From Adiantum capillus-veneris (taxonomy: Eukaryota > Streptophyta > Polypodiopsida > Polypodiales > Pteridaceae), in contig CM043967.1 of NCBI GenBank assembly GCA_014529385.2, positions 82,406,278 through 82,470,277 on the forward strand: a stretch of DNA of 64,000 bases, written 5' to 3'. Below the pieces are notes generated by a model. The model saw only the letters and a list, made by a program, of their open reading frames with translations, had not been told where the DNA came from and ran no database searches. Shown here piece by piece: positions 1 through 11,171 of the stretch (position 1 is its first letter; every line of letters begins with the position of its first letter). Position numbers and translations under genes: made by a program.

Positions 1-182
1 CCTAATCTTAAGTCTAATTTAATTCTTAACTTAGTCTTAAGTCTTACCAGGTTTCAAATTTAGCATAAATTTCAAATATAAATTAAACGTAGTCTGGCCT
101 AATCTTAGATCTTAATCTAGCATAATCTTAAGTGTAATTTTAAATCTAACCTAACCCTAAATCTTAATTTAGCATTTTATTT
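1..182. repeat. degenerate TAATCTTA/CTTAAGTCTA-rich low-complexity stretch
   Basis: Short variants of CCTAATCTTA, CTTAAGTCTA and CTAACCTAACCCTAAATC recur through the stretch. One piece, CCCTAAA, equals the plant telomere unit, but the units do not keep a 7-base period. It is best read as a low-complexity or very decayed interstitial repeat. No gene is visible. Confidence 0.4.
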
Positions 183-203
183 CATATTTTCTATACTTTT
201 TTA

Positions 204-254
204 ATGTATCTCTCTCTCTCTTTGTTTTCTCCCCTTACCTCTCTCTTTTTGTCT

Positions 255-305
<51 letters not shown>

Positions 306-366
306 CTCTCAATGTGCGTGTGCATGCTTCTTTGGTTATGCATGTGTGTGAAATTTTTTGTACATT

Positions 367-436
<70 letters not shown>

Positions 437-520
437 TTGAGAGGGAGAGAGAGAAAGAGGGGAAGGGAACATGAGAAGGAGTAGAGGGAAGGAGCATACG
501 TGACTCTCCTTCCTCTCTTT

Positions 521-552
<32 letters not shown>

Positions 553-575
553 GAGAGAGAGAGAGAGAGAGGGAG
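204..575. repeat. compound microsatellite (TC)n, (GT)n, (GA)n with a G run
   Basis: Pure (TC)n runs at about 260-300, (GT)n at about 370-400, (GA)n at about 401-429, a second GT run, a G run near 535-551 and a further (GA)n to about 572. The open frames here encode only Ser-Leu, Cys-Val or Arg-Glu alternations and are artefacts of the repeat. Confidence 0.95.
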
Positions 576-659
576 AGACGCGGGTTTACGTGTTTCACTA
601 AAGTGCCAAAACTCAGATCTAAGATATGAGTTTTTGATGCTCTCCGCTTATTTTTTACC

Positions 660-790
660 CCTGTCGACGTTGCTATGCTCGTCGCTATAAACGTCGCTAT
701 GCAGCAAATAGTATAGGGACGCTTATAGCGATGATCATAGCGAAGCTGTGGATTTTAACATTTGAGCGTCACACTACTAGCGTCGCTAAT
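660..790. repeat. inverted repeat of TCGCTAT boxes next to CACTACTAGCGTCGC
   Basis: TCGCTAT occurs at 682-688 and 694-700, and its complement ATAGCGA at 725-731 and 737-743, so the stretch can fold into a two-box hairpin. A few bases later comes CACTACTAGCGTCGCTAA (about 773). Plant CACTA (En/Spm) transposons begin with CACTA and carry short repeated subterminal boxes, so this may be a decayed CACTA end. No matching partner end was found, so the assignment is weak. Confidence 0.35.
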
Positions 791-1325
791 ATGAAGAACC
801 TCTTTTGGTGAATTTTTCACTTGAAGATTCACGTCAGGGGGATCTATAAACAGATAAAGCTCTAGCGGTAAATGCATCAGAACACACGTGACTATATTAG
901 CCTCTTAATATATCCATCATTTATAATAGATACAAGAACATAGCAGAGAGATCGCTTGTGCTTACTCTTGATGTTTTAGATGTAGGACTATTTAGGATCA
1001 GGAGGTGATCTAAAAAAGACCTCCGCATAGTGAAATCTCATCTACCAAAAATTTGAGGAATCTTGTACAAAAAGCTTCAAGTATAGTGACTATACTTTAT
1101 AAAGTAGTCAATTATAGTCAATGTATCTCTGAAACTCAGTCGACCTAACTTGAAATTGGTTTTTAAATTTGCTACAAGACCATAGCAAAGAGGTCCCACT
1201 ATAAGAGGAGTAGTCTTTAACCGCTAGCATTGCCACGGAAAAACAAAGGAAAATAGAGAGAGAAAATAATGTGTATGCGGCAATAACCGCGGCTCAAATA
1301 GTGGTAGTGGTTTGAAAGAAGTAGT

Positions 1326-1391
1326 CGTGGTAATATCTGTAGTAGTATATCCATTGATATTACCACGTTTTTTGTCGCTGATATTACCACG
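1326..1391. repeat. 12-bp inverted repeat CGTGGTAATATC with a third copy
   Basis: CGTGGTAATATC at 1326-1337 is the exact complement of GATATTACCACG at 1356-1367. A second GATATTACCACG follows at 1380-1391. This gives a hairpin with an 18-base loop plus a direct repeat of one arm. It lies between two other hairpins and may belong to the same decayed DNA transposon. Confidence 0.6.
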
Positions 1392-1412
1392 CTAATTAGT
1401 GCTAAACGCCCA

Positions 1413-1481
1413 TTAAAAAATAAAAGTGCTTATTTGGGCCACCCAAAATTGGGTGGCCCAAATGAGCACCTTTATTTTTTA
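1413..1481. repeat. 33-bp near-perfect hairpin
   Basis: The two arms, from about 1413 to 1446 and 1449 to 1481, match at 31 of about 33 positions around the centre ACCCAAAATTGGGT. The arms include TTTGGGCCACCCAA and a flanking A/T-rich stem. This is a foldback or MITE-like structure with no coding content. Only two mismatches suggest that it is fairly young or maintained by snap-back repair. Confidence 0.75.
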
Positions 1482-1679
1482 CCTTCATAAAACAATGAAA
1501 CGTCAATTGTCTTTTGAAAGAATATAACAAAAAAACCAAAGAATTGAACTTGAATCTACTTTACCTTGACAATTTAATGTGCAAAAGATCAACTATTAAA
1601 AAAAGTTACAAATAAAATGTAAATAGTTGTATATACATTGTGCCACATTGGGACTTTACAACAGTTTGGAAAAATATTT

Positions 1680-3205
1680 TTCTATCTTATCCTCCTCGTT
1701 CTTGTCGTCGTCTAGAGGCATGTACGTTTGATCACCTTGACTCTACATAAACCCAACCCAAATTAAACAATTATCAACAGCTCAAAACAATTCATACAAA
1801 ATTACTTGTTTGAACTTACAGCTTGTAGTGATCCAACCGCTACGTCGAATTGCTCGTGAGAGATGTGGTTGTTCTCGAACAACGATTGCCAAGTATCAAA
1901 TTCTGTATGTCACTCTCGGTACTTGACTATCTCTCTGGTTCGTCAAGTAAGAGTGATGTTTTTCTAAGCTAGCAATAACTATAACAGACTTTAATCTTTA
2001 TAATCATCGATTTAGGTTGTAATTTAATCAATCATACATATTTGTTCTTCCAAGCTTCCTTGCCTCCCGATCCATAGTGTGTGGGAGTTTGTCTGGCAGG
2101 AGCTTCGCGTTGTTGTCTGTAGGATGATCCCGTCGTAGCTTGATTCCTCTTTTCTTGCATTTCCCACTCCCACTACGCAACTGCCAAATTGCCAATGTGA
2201 TAGCTCGTGTCAGGATCTCTAACGTGGTTGGCTGTTGCACGTCGTACACTGGACTGCTTGTTTTTCAAAAATGTTTTTATGTAGCCCTCCAACCACTGTT
2301 GTAAAAAACGTTGATCGGGGGTATTTGGAATACTAGCATGAAGCGTCTCCTCAATGTAGCATGCATGATCGGGAAGTTGGTCTCTAGACTTTAAAAAATA
2401 GTTCTTATACGTTGAATGTATAAGAATCTAAAAATGGCATCGAAAGGCCCTACTTTGTGCTGTACCAAAGTCCACCTCCCCCCCATATTTTACCCTATAG
2501 TAGCGCCCATGCATGTGTGGCACGGGTATGCCAGTATTCTCATTCTCTACATCAAGGGCGGCATGCTCTGAAATAGGGGACTCCATTCCCCCACCACTAC
2601 CAAAACAAGCAAAGCCGCAAGATCCGCCTCTACTATGTATCTCTTAGTGCTCGTTTCCTTAACACGAGCGTCCATGTGCACTGTTAGAGGAAGTACATCG
2701 ACGGTGTTGTGGTAAAGCAGGAATTGAATGGAGTGACATAAGACACTGTGATGCCATGGGAGTGGGACCCTATGATGGAAGGGGAGTAGGACGATAAGAA
2801 GGGTCCGTAGACTGAGGTGTCCTCCGAGCGAGGCTCTGGATGTAAGGAGTCCCTCCCTGACTCGCCCATAGTGTGGACTACGAAGACAGACCGTAGGTCA
2901 CACGATACTGCGGAGTGTAGCAGCCCAAAAATCCCTCCGTTGAATGGAGGTACTGGTCTCATAAAGAGAGAGATTGTCTAGATCTACAATCGATGGAGGA
3001 ACCTGAGTAGAGTAGGTGTAGGATGGCCATGCCTGCAAATAACAAAAATAAACCTATGACACTCATGGTTTAGAATTAACTCACCGCCTCAGGACTTGGG
3101 TCCACTGGAGGCGATGTCCACCCCAGGTGGAGCCCACTTGGATGTGAACCAGCCAAAAGTAGAGCCAGATGGTTGTCCCCCACCACGTGGTCTCTTGTCT
3201 AACAT
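1680..3205 (-). pseudogene. decayed minus-strand coding locus of unknown family
   Basis: I do not recognise the family. A possible start at 3205 begins MLDKRPRGGGQPSGS and runs about 40 codons to a TGA. It is followed by a splice-donor-like GGTGAGT near 3084. An acceptor-like TTGCAG near 3034 opens a Pro/Ser/Thr-rich frame containing AWPSYTYSTQVPPSIVDLD. Further in, at 2249-2028, a 73-residue basic segment contains KCKKRGIKLRRDHPTDN, and a neighbouring frame reads SSVRRATANHVRDPDTSY. Several stops and frame changes interrupt it. A Pro-rich start followed by a basic, charged middle is compatible with the first gene of a CACTA transposon, but that is only a guess. The region from 790 to 1680 shows no gene. 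Confidence 0.3.
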
Positions 3206-3827
3206 CTACATTACAAAGAGAAATAATTATATTTAGCTTTCCCTCCTACTCGGTCTTCTATAAATATGTACACAAGTATATAGCATACAAGAATGTAGAT
3301 ACATATACATAGTAGTAGACCTAAGTAGAGGTTAGTAGTGCCAAAGGTCAAGTGGCACCTCTTTAGATATCATCACAGTCTCAATCGTGGTAAAACCAAA
3401 GGCATGTTGCGGTAATTCATGCATATGGGGATCAATGACCACAAAGCCACAATTAAAAAAGGACTATACCAAAGAGGAAGCCTCTAACCTTTGGGTTCTA
3501 TTTTTCCATACTTAGTGCCTACATACATGCATCAATAGATATATATACAATTATGTAACGTAGCCATCGTTTTGAGTAGAGATAAAGAGTTATGGCTGTA
3601 AATGTAGCCATCAATGTGTGTTGTGCGTAATGCGAGAGTGCTCCTACTTCTATAGAATGCTATGAAGAAGAGCTTTTTTATTGTGCTTCTTATGTGCAGC
3701 ATCTCTTCACAACAGCTCCAGCGGTTTAAGGGGTTACTTTACACATTGCATTGCTGCCTCCATTCTGAGGTACGATACCGTTGAAAGTTGTCCAATCTAA
3801 TGTCTATTCCATGGGGAGAAAGAGATA

Positions 3828-3831
<4 letters not shown>
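3206..3831. other. stretch with no recognised gene
   Basis: No long frame, LTR, tRNA-like hairpin or known domain is visible. The base composition is ordinary and A/T-leaning. Confidence 0.5.

Positions 3832-3886
<55 letters not shown>
3832..3886. repeat. (GA)n microsatellite
   Basis: About 27 uninterrupted GA units, one of several purine/pyrimidine tracts in the first 4.4 kb. Confidence 0.95.
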
Positions 3887-3888
<2 letters not shown>

Positions 3889-4050
3889 ACATAGAGAAGC
3901 TAAGGAGAAGAGAGTAAAAAGAAATTTCTAAATTTTATTAGCTTCACGTGAAGAAGATCTTTTCATAGCAATCTAAAGAAGGTGAAGCATACCCGAACTG
4001 CACACACCACAAAATGGTTGTCTTGCCTACAACCATTGCAACTTTATCTT

Positions 4051-4339
4051 CCTCTCTCTCTCTCTCTCTCATTCTCCTTCTCTCTCCATCTATCTCTTTC
4101 TCCCCATGGATCTCTTTTTCTCTCTCTCCCTCTCTCCCCCCCTCTCTCTCTCCCCTCTCTCCCTCTCTCTCTTTATTTCTCTCTCTCTTTCTTTTCCTCT
4201 TCCCCGCTCTCTCTATCTCTATCTCTCTCTTCCTCTCCCTCTTTCCCCCTCTCTCTATCTTTCTTTTTCTCTCTATTTCTCTCTCTCTCTTTCTTTCCCT
4301 CTCTCCCTCTCTCTTTCTCTATCTCTATCCATCTCCCTC

Positions 4340-4374
<35 letters not shown>
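4051..4374. repeat. long imperfect (CT)n tract
   Basis: About 320 bases of CT with T, C and A interruptions, ending in a pure CT run. It encodes Ser/Leu/Pro-rich frames in all plus frames, none of them credible. It directly precedes the first recognisable LINE sequence, and LINE-A also ends at a (CT)n tract. Confidence 0.95.
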
Positions 4375-4377
<3 letters not shown>

Positions 4378-4785
4378 TCAATCGTTTTTTGATCTAGTAG
4401 ACAACAGTTCACTCTTTTAATCATAACTTCTTCATTCAAACTTCGATGTAGGTGATCTATAGACTCAGTCAAAGAGCACGACGCCCTCTACACATTGATG
4501 TAAAGACAATATATCTCTGAGCAATGGAAGTCTTTGCCTTAATAGTATCTCAAAATTGAATTAAACTATCAAAACTTTGTATTTTTGTTGCCGACTTGAA
4601 GGCAATGTTGGACAAAACTTGCAAGGGTTAAAATTCCACACTCGCCATCGAGAATGATGAAAAGTATCCAAGGAATTGGATTCTAATCCAAACACATCGT
4701 CTACATTGGAAGCATTGATCATGGCTTACTTGGTCTAATTACAAGAAACTATTAACAGCAAGGTGAAGATTTACACGCACTTGCA

Positions 4786-5532
4786 ATGGAGAATAGCACT
4801 TTAAGAGTTCTTGTTGTGGAGAATGAGCACCTCAAGAAGATCCTTGAAATTCAAACAACACACTTGATGCATCTTGAGAATGAAGTTCAAGAATGTAAGC
4901 ACTCTCTTGTTGACATGAATGTATTGAAAGAGCGCTTGAAAAAAGTTGAGAGTGATCCTGTATTGAAAGAGGAAACGATAGATTAAATACGACATGATGT
5001 TTGTGAGATGAGAAATGCATTCAAATCATGGACTGATATATGTAAGGATAATGTAGTTTCTACATCTCCTATCATGCAAGTCGTTGTTCAAGCAAAGAAT
5101 GTAGAGAATGTGGACACTCAAGAATTACATGAATGGCAAAAACACTCAAAGAACATCGTCATTTGTGGAATCAAGGAGGAAAACATGGAGATACCCCAAT
5201 CTCTTACGATTTCTATTGAAGATTTTTTTGCTACATACTTTGGCATGTCTCAAATCATGGCTTATGGTGCACATCGAGTTCAAAAACTAGGAGTCCCTCG
5301 CTCGAGAGAAAGACCTATTGTATGTACCATGGTTGATGAGCTAAATAGAAAAATCATCCTTGGAAATAGTTGGATCTACCTCAAAGGAGCTGGTTGTAAT
5401 GTATATGAGGATCTCACTTTTATACAACAAAATGCATGTTGCAAAGCATACGAGGAAAGAAGCAAGAAGGTTAAGGTGTCATCTCAAGAAGAAAAGTCAC
5501 TTGAGGAGGATGCAAGTCCACCCAAAACATAG
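4786..5532 (+). pseudogene. LINE-A ORF1-like protein, one in-frame stop
   Basis: Two segments, 4786-4986 and 5008-5532, share a frame and are separated by a TAA. The first is a leucine- and glutamate-rich coiled coil (LRVLVVENEHLKKILEIQ onward). The second contains KNIVICGIKEEN, then a YGAHRVQKLG stretch, then RERPIVCTMVD and LKGAGCNVYEDLTF, and ends in a charged Lys/Glu tail. Coiled coil followed by an RNA-binding fold with an A-H-R-V motif is the layout of L1-type ORF1 nucleic-acid chaperones, which coat the LINE RNA. Total length of about 248 residues is normal for that class. The stop is consistent with a single C-to-T change. Confidence 0.7.
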
Positions 5533-5577
5533 GAACACATGATCTATGAGACCAACTCACACTCGCGTATAGCGGGA

Positions 5578-6433
5578 TGGAAACACACACAACGCCTCTA
5601 TAATCACCCAACACACACTCTTGGGATGATACACAAACATATTATGGGGCACCACTCGGCTTACACAACCCACCTGGCCGAGACAGGGAACACATGATGG
5701 AGTGAGATGAGAGAGACTATCCATTTTCCCACTCCACACAGAGAGAAACACACACACACACACCCAAAAAGCTCATCTCAAAAGAGGATAATTTCTGATG
5801 TTTAGATACTATTGATCTTGGGCCAGTACCAATGGGGCAATTAGCTCACACAATATGGGTAAAATATGCCAGATACAATCACAAGTTGGAGCAGAGGCTT
5901 CGGTCATAGGAGAAACTTACACAACCAAAAAAAATAAACATAGTGAGGAATTTGACAAAATGGATAGCACCATTGCATCCAGAACGGCACAAAACCCCAG
6001 CCTACAATATCAAAGTGCTCAACAGTTTATGGCCAAAACAGGCTCCAAAAATAGCAAAAACTCAGTTGCGTATGTTCCTCCTTTTCTCTCCACGTTTTTT
6101 CTGGTCTTCTCTCAATTTTTTCAATTCCCACACTTAGCTTTATTACTTGGGAACCTTTGGCCTTTTAGTTGACCTCAAACGGACCCTGAACAGGCCAAAA
6201 AGGGGCCTCGCAATGCATAGTTGTCACCCTGCTGCATCCATCCGCACACATGGCACTCAACTTTTTCCAATAATGCATCCCGCAATCACGTGAATTGGAC
6301 CCCAAATACAATTTTCATGATGACCTTTTTGCATAATTATCACAAGAAAACACCCACGTTGTGTCTGTACTTATCCACGTCCAAATATTGACCCCATTCG
6401 ACCTCCTGACGCCACTAGATGCCATCTGACGCA
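5578..6433 (-). repeat. E1 left LTR (3' LTR of the minus-strand element)
   Basis: It matches 17992-18853 over its whole length with scattered substitutions and small indels. On the plus strand it starts TGG and ends about GACGCA. A purine tract on the minus strand (GAGGGAAGCAGG, 6434-6445) lies next to it and fits a polypurine tract. Similarity to the right copy continues for about 20 bases past this point, so the end is approximate. The last codons of pol run into the LTR. The small open frames inside it are not credible genes. Confidence 0.75.
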
Positions 6434-7673
6434 CCTGCTTCCCTCATGTCATCAACAACAAAAAGAGATATGAGATTTCCCGCGTCACAAGTCTCCTCAT
6501 CCCTCACCAGCATTACTTTCTCCATAGATAGCTCATCTTGCTCCACCATCATTAACCTGGCATGATATAATTTAAGACGCAATCCATTTACCCTTGACTT
6601 ATGTAGGATTCCATCCAGGTTAGCCAACTGATATGTACCATTCGGAAAACACTCCACTACCTTGAAAGGGCCTTCCCAGTTAATTTGAAACTTCTTTTGG
6701 AATGTGTTGTCCAGCTTATTGTTGTAGCGCAAAACCAAGTCATGCTTCTTAATACCCTTACTTTTCACCTTTCCATTTATCTTTTCCAAAGCCTTATCCT
6801 GCATCTGCCCATAATGTTCCAATGCACTCATCCTATCCAGCTGAACCTCTTGTAAATGTAAGAGCCTCTCTTTGAATGCATCACTAGGCGTCCCAAGCAG
6901 CTCTTTATCGCAGGAAACTCTACTTTCACAGGCAATAGTGCTTCCTTTCCATATACCAAATGAAATGGAGTAAACAATATACATGTCTTTATTGAAGTAC
7001 GGTAAGCCCATAATGTAGTAGGCAATTCGAAATTCCAATTCTTTCCTTGGTGCTCTGTCACTTTCGAAAGAATTTGGACCAACTCACCATTGAATCTTTC
7101 ATTTAAGCCATTACATTGTGGGTAATAAGGATTGGTATGCTAGTGCCTAATGTTAATCTTTGCGCATAAAAATTCTAGCAGTTTAGCTCTAAATCCTGGC
7201 CCCTTATCTGAAAGTAGCTCTAGTGGCACCACAAACTTGCAACATATTTCATCGCTTACAAATTTTGCCACATCCTTTGCAGTGATTTGTTTTACTTCTA
7301 TAGCCTCTTCCCATCTAGAGAGATAGTCCACTGCAGTCAAAATATAGCTTTTGTCCCTGCCTGTGATAGGTAACGGGCCTATTGCATCAATCCCCCACTT
7401 TTCAAACACATCAAACGCCATAATGGTTTTTTGTAGCTCTGGCTTCAACACTCTCTTCCCAAATGCTTGACACCTATTGGAAGACCTACACCAATGGTGA
7501 ACATCCTTGTGAAAACTAGGCCATACATACCCCTTTTGTAAGATCTTATGCAAGGTGATCTTTAGAGAGAAATGTCCGCCACATGCGCCTTTATGATTCT
7601 CTTCCAACACTCTATAAAGCTCCTCCCGCCAAGGTACACGTCTCAGCACTAGATCAACCCCTTGCATGTACAA
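6415..7673 (-). pseudogene. E1 integrase, broken
   Basis: From the right, 7673-7140 holds a zinc-binding module with H-x6-H in HKGACGGH. The cysteine side reads HWCRSSNRC, where one of the usual pair is changed to Ser. The core begins FEKWGIDAIGP (first Asp) and continues to LLSDKGPGF (second Asp). A TAG stop follows at 7140. The catalytic Glu lies just after it in CNGLNERFNG. Frames at 7082-6828 and 7038-6415 carry the rest, including TPFHLVYGKEALLP and the C-terminal WEGPFKVVECFPNGTYQL and SRVNGLRLK segments. No chromodomain follows. The enzyme joins cDNA ends to host DNA. This copy is inactive, with at least one stop and one frame change. Confidence 0.85.
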
Positions 7674-8456
7674 GACACACCAATCAATTTGTACTTGGAT
7701 GCTCTACGCACAAAACCATACTTCTTAGACTTCTGAATGTCCTTCGGAATGATTCCTGTTAGCAAAAACTCATGTTCTTGAGCCAAACTTTCCTGGCCAT
7801 GCTAAAGAGGTAAATTGGTCCTTAACAAAAATAGCTCCCCAATCATGCTTTGAGCTGCTTCATGTGCCTCTCCATTTAGAGCACGTTCAATGTGTCTCAT
7901 GCACTTCTTCAACTACTCTTCTCACCACCTCTTCCTTAACAAGGCAGGGATTCTCCTTGTAAGTCAACAAATCAGCTAGGATAGCTCTTGTACTGTCTTC
8001 CACTAAAAAAGAGAACTCAATCTCTTGCAGCTCAATTACCCATTTCTTGACCACATTTGACATGTTAATGCCATTAATTAATTTTGACAAAAAAGCATAG
8101 CTTGTTAAGAAAACAAAAAGTCATGGTAGCAAGTAATGACAAAATCGTCAACAAGCAAATATTACACTCGCCATCACTAGATCTACTTCTAAGAATTTTC
8201 TCTTTGCTACCAACTTCACTCAGCTTGCACAATACACGGGCCTCATATAATGGCTGCCCTTTCCCTTTTGCAATAACATCGCTCCAATGGCATTATCCCC
8301 TACTAACGGATTTACATTAAAAAATTTCTCTCAATCAGGATCCTGCATGGCTGACAGCCCCCCTAACACTTATTTCACCTCTTGAAACACTTCTTCACAC
8401 TTGTCATCCCATTGCAATGGATCATGCTTTGCCACTTGTTATAATGGACAAAGGAG
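7674..8456 (-). pseudogene. E1 RNase H region, decayed; second RNase H mostly missing
   Basis: A frame with several stops reads VNPLVGDNAIGAMLLQKGK, the start of the gypsy RNase H. Like E4 and E5 it lacks the usual catalytic Asp before this segment. The stretch at 8090-7887 contains KWVIELQEIEFSFLVEDST, the normal end of that domain. E4 and E5 continue with a complete second RNase H, but here only a tail reading IERALNGEAHEAA (about 7886-7848) remains before the integrase. An internal deletion of most of the second domain is inferred. Confidence 0.6.
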
Positions 8457-9310
8457 CTACGAAGACAATGGAATAAACCGTGCCATGTACTTCACTTTGT
8501 GTATAAAGGTTGCCAATTGCTTTGTACTTGTAGGTGATGTAAGAAGAATAATAGACTTAACCTTGGTTGGATCAGCCTCAATGCCATTTTTTGGCACCAT
8601 GTGGCCCAATAACTTCATCCTTGGGTGTGCTAGATGACATTTCATTGGATTTAGTTGTCCTCCACATTCATCATATCGAGCCAATAACATCTATAGCTTC
8701 TCCTGGTGTTCACCCCTACTACTATAGACACAGAATTCATCCATAAAAGCGTTAACACAACTACCAATGAATGGTGATAATACCCAATTTTCTCTCTCTT
8801 GATAGAAAGATGGTCCTTTTGAAAACCCAAATGGAAATACCATGTAGCAATAACAACCCCATGGCGTAATGAAAGTTGTATTTGTTTGGTCTTTAAGAGC
8901 AATCTTCAATTGAATATAGCCTGAAAAACCATCACACACACTATATCTCTCATAACCTGCACACTGAATCTAAGATCTGATCAATGAATGGAAGAGGATA
9001 TGGGTTCTTCTTACTAAATGCATTTAAGGGTTTAAAATCTACACAAATCCTCCACTTTCCATCCTTCTTTAGACTAACTACTACTGGACTCACCCATTCT
9101 GTGGTTTCCACTGGGACTATGAACCCTGCCTTCAATAACTTGTCCACCTCTTCCCCAAGGCTTCCATTTAATCTTGACCCATCCTTCTTAGCCTTTTCCA
9201 CACTGTCTTAGCACCTTCTTTCAGCTCTATATGCATCTCTTCTCCTTTGAACCCTCTAATCTATTCATATGAAGTAATGAAAAAATCATGAAAACTAGGC
9301 AGCATGTGCA
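8457..9310 (-). pseudogene. E1 reverse transcriptase, broken
   Basis: Three neighbouring frames (9201-8950, 8939-8691, 8690-8457) cover the fingers and palm. WVSPVVVSLKKDGKWRICVD and FKPLNAFSKKNPYPLPF are followed by CDGFSGYIQLKIALKDQ and the catalytic box AFMDEFCVYSS. The box is F-M-D-E where the family norm is Y/F-x-D-D. The thumb region GGQLNPMKCHLAHPRMKLLG follows. The enzyme copies the element RNA into DNA. Frame changes and the D-to-E change make this copy inactive. E4 has the same F-M-D-E. Confidence 0.85.
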
Positions 9311-9368
9311 AATATATCTCCTTCTCTATAGCTGAGAGGTCTCCACTGATCATTTGTTTCATCAATTC

Positions 9369-9952
9369 CTACTTCTTTGACAATTCAACCTTGGTTTGCA
9401 TCATCCCTTCAATCACTTCATAAGGCCCTTCACTTTCATCTTCAATCTCATTTGCAAATGCAACTAAACCAGACTCTTGGATTTCTTTGTCGATCAAAAG
9501 AAATGCAACATCAACATCCTCATCACTACTGGTAGTACTATCACAATCCTCATCAGTCACTGTGGAATATTCTTCATCACTAGACTCATCATCATCTTCA
9601 TAAAACTCTTCCAATACCTTCCTTGTGTCCATATTATATAGATTTTTGGCACTTGTCTTTCCATAGAGGCTAATCGTACCACGTCTCCAATCTTGAACAG
9701 CTCCCACTGCACGTAACCATGGTCTGCCCAGTATAATAGGATATGCTCCCAACCCCGCTGACATTATATGAAAATCAACCACCGCCTTTGCATCATACTT
9801 CTCCACTTCTAAGCTCTTTACAACACCCAAACATTTTACATTTTGATGGTTTGACAATCTAATCCGAAAGCCTGACACCCCAGTCACTGTAAGACCCATC
9901 TTCTCAATGCATGAGTGTGTTATGACACATATTTGGGCTCCGCCATCCACAT
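9369..9952 (-). pseudogene. E1 aspartic protease, cut by the copia insertion
   Basis: The frame opens at VDGGAQICVITHSCIEKMG, the active-site loop of a retropepsin in the D-G-G-A form seen in Tat-type elements. It runs to AYPIILGRPWLRAVGAVQDW, the usual second conserved segment, and ends in a long acidic Asp/Glu/Ser tail. The protease would cut the gag-pol precursor. Its N-terminal side continues beyond the copia element at 15458. Copia sits within a few bases of the catalytic Asp codon. Joining the two sides gives a one-base frame offset, so a small indel has also occurred. Confidence 0.8.
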
Positions 9953-10144
9953 TGTTGGGGTATAAAGCCCAATGTGGTCGCCCAGGTAAGTGGGCAGGCC
10001 GCCAGCTATGTACAAATATTCTTTTGTAAAAACCTAATAAGAACTCACTATGCTCTACACATTACAGTAGAGCGAGTTCACCATATCGTCGTGCTCTTCT
10101 TCTCGCACTCTCTCTCGCGTCGCACTTCCACTCGTACTCCTTCA
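9953..10144 (+). repeat. copia 5' LTR
   Basis: 192 bases, TG...CA ends, matching 15261-15452 at 183 positions by eye. This is short for a copia LTR. No clear TATA box was seen. Confidence 0.95.
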
Positions 10145-10146
10145 AC

Positions 10147-10158
10147 TGGTATCAGAGC
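10147..10158 (+). other. copia primer-binding site (initiator Met tRNA)
   Basis: TGGTATCAGAGC, the standard plant Met-tRNA priming sequence, lies two bases after the LTR end, where minus-strand cDNA synthesis would start. Confidence 0.95.
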
Positions 10159-11171
10159 TCAGATCAAGGCTCGAGGCAGCACTGCTGGAGGCTAGAGTCA
10201 CCAACTCAGATTGGAGTGAAATTCGATAGGCGAAGACACGGCCACACGTTGTCAGAATTTCATTATGAGGTCATCTCGGCCACCGTTCGGCTTCGATAAA
10301 GGTCTGCGCAGGCCATTTTTGACTACGTGGTCTCAGCGGGTGCAGATCCGACTCTGCAAATTTGGGTTTTTCGGCCTACGACTGCAGGTGCTGAGGATAT
10401 CGACACTCCCAGAGTGTTGATTTGTGGCTGTCTACACATCGAAGGACGGCTCACAATTCTTGGAGGCGTGTCACATACGACACGGGCGCATCTACACATA
10501 GACTGTAGGCGACATCCACTAGTTCATCAGGTAGCTTGTGTTTGCTGCTTGATATTCCAAATTTCATCCTGACATTGCAGGTACTTACACATGGGATGTA
10601 TTGTCAGAGATGATGTATGTCTGTTGAGGGTTTGCTGGCTGTGAGTCACGCAGTAAACAACCGCCGCAGCGGTTACAGCATACAATGGGAAATTTGTGGA
10701 TGTATGACTTTGTGGGAAGTCTATGTATTGTCAGATTTACTGCAGCCTTTGTTGAGGGTCGAGTGAGGTTTTATTGAGCTGGGGGATTCTGGAATGTTGA
10801 GATCCTTTCGGTGATACAGGTCTTGGAGCGATCCCTCGAGCACCCTTAGATAGGCAGCTAGGATGTATTGACTGTGAGTTAGATAGTTGGGATTGCATCT
10901 TTGCTTTACTACCGTTGAGGCATTATTGCAGTCTATGCTTACAGGACAGGTTTACCCACAGCTTACAGTGTTAGAGAGACAATGTTTTTTGAGCTGTTTT
11001 TTGGTTTATTTTTTAGTACACCAGAGCCATTTTACAAAGGAGACTCTGCCGACATTTATGCAGAATCTGAAGCTTTCTTGGTTCATTTGACAGGTTGATA
11101 TTGGTTTAGAGGTCAGTTTACAGGGAAACTCTGCCGAATTTTTCCCAGGAAAGTAAACTACCGTGAAGTGT
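10159..11171 (+). other. copia 5' leader, no gene seen
   Basis: About 1 kb between the priming site and the first gag-like codons. The open frames are short and match nothing I know. It probably holds RNA packaging and dimerisation signals, but no specific signal can be pointed to. Confidence 0.6.

Noticed and set aside
1-182. Interstitial telomere array
   Set aside because: Only one exact CCCTAAA and no 7-base period.
3982-4420. Three overlapping Ser/Leu-rich frames of up to 136 codons
   Set aside because: Translation of a (CT)n tract; no domain and no codon bias beyond the repeat.
5573-5577. CGGGA and CGGAT as a target duplication of E1
   Set aside because: Match is only partial and the right LTR border is blurred by a duplication.
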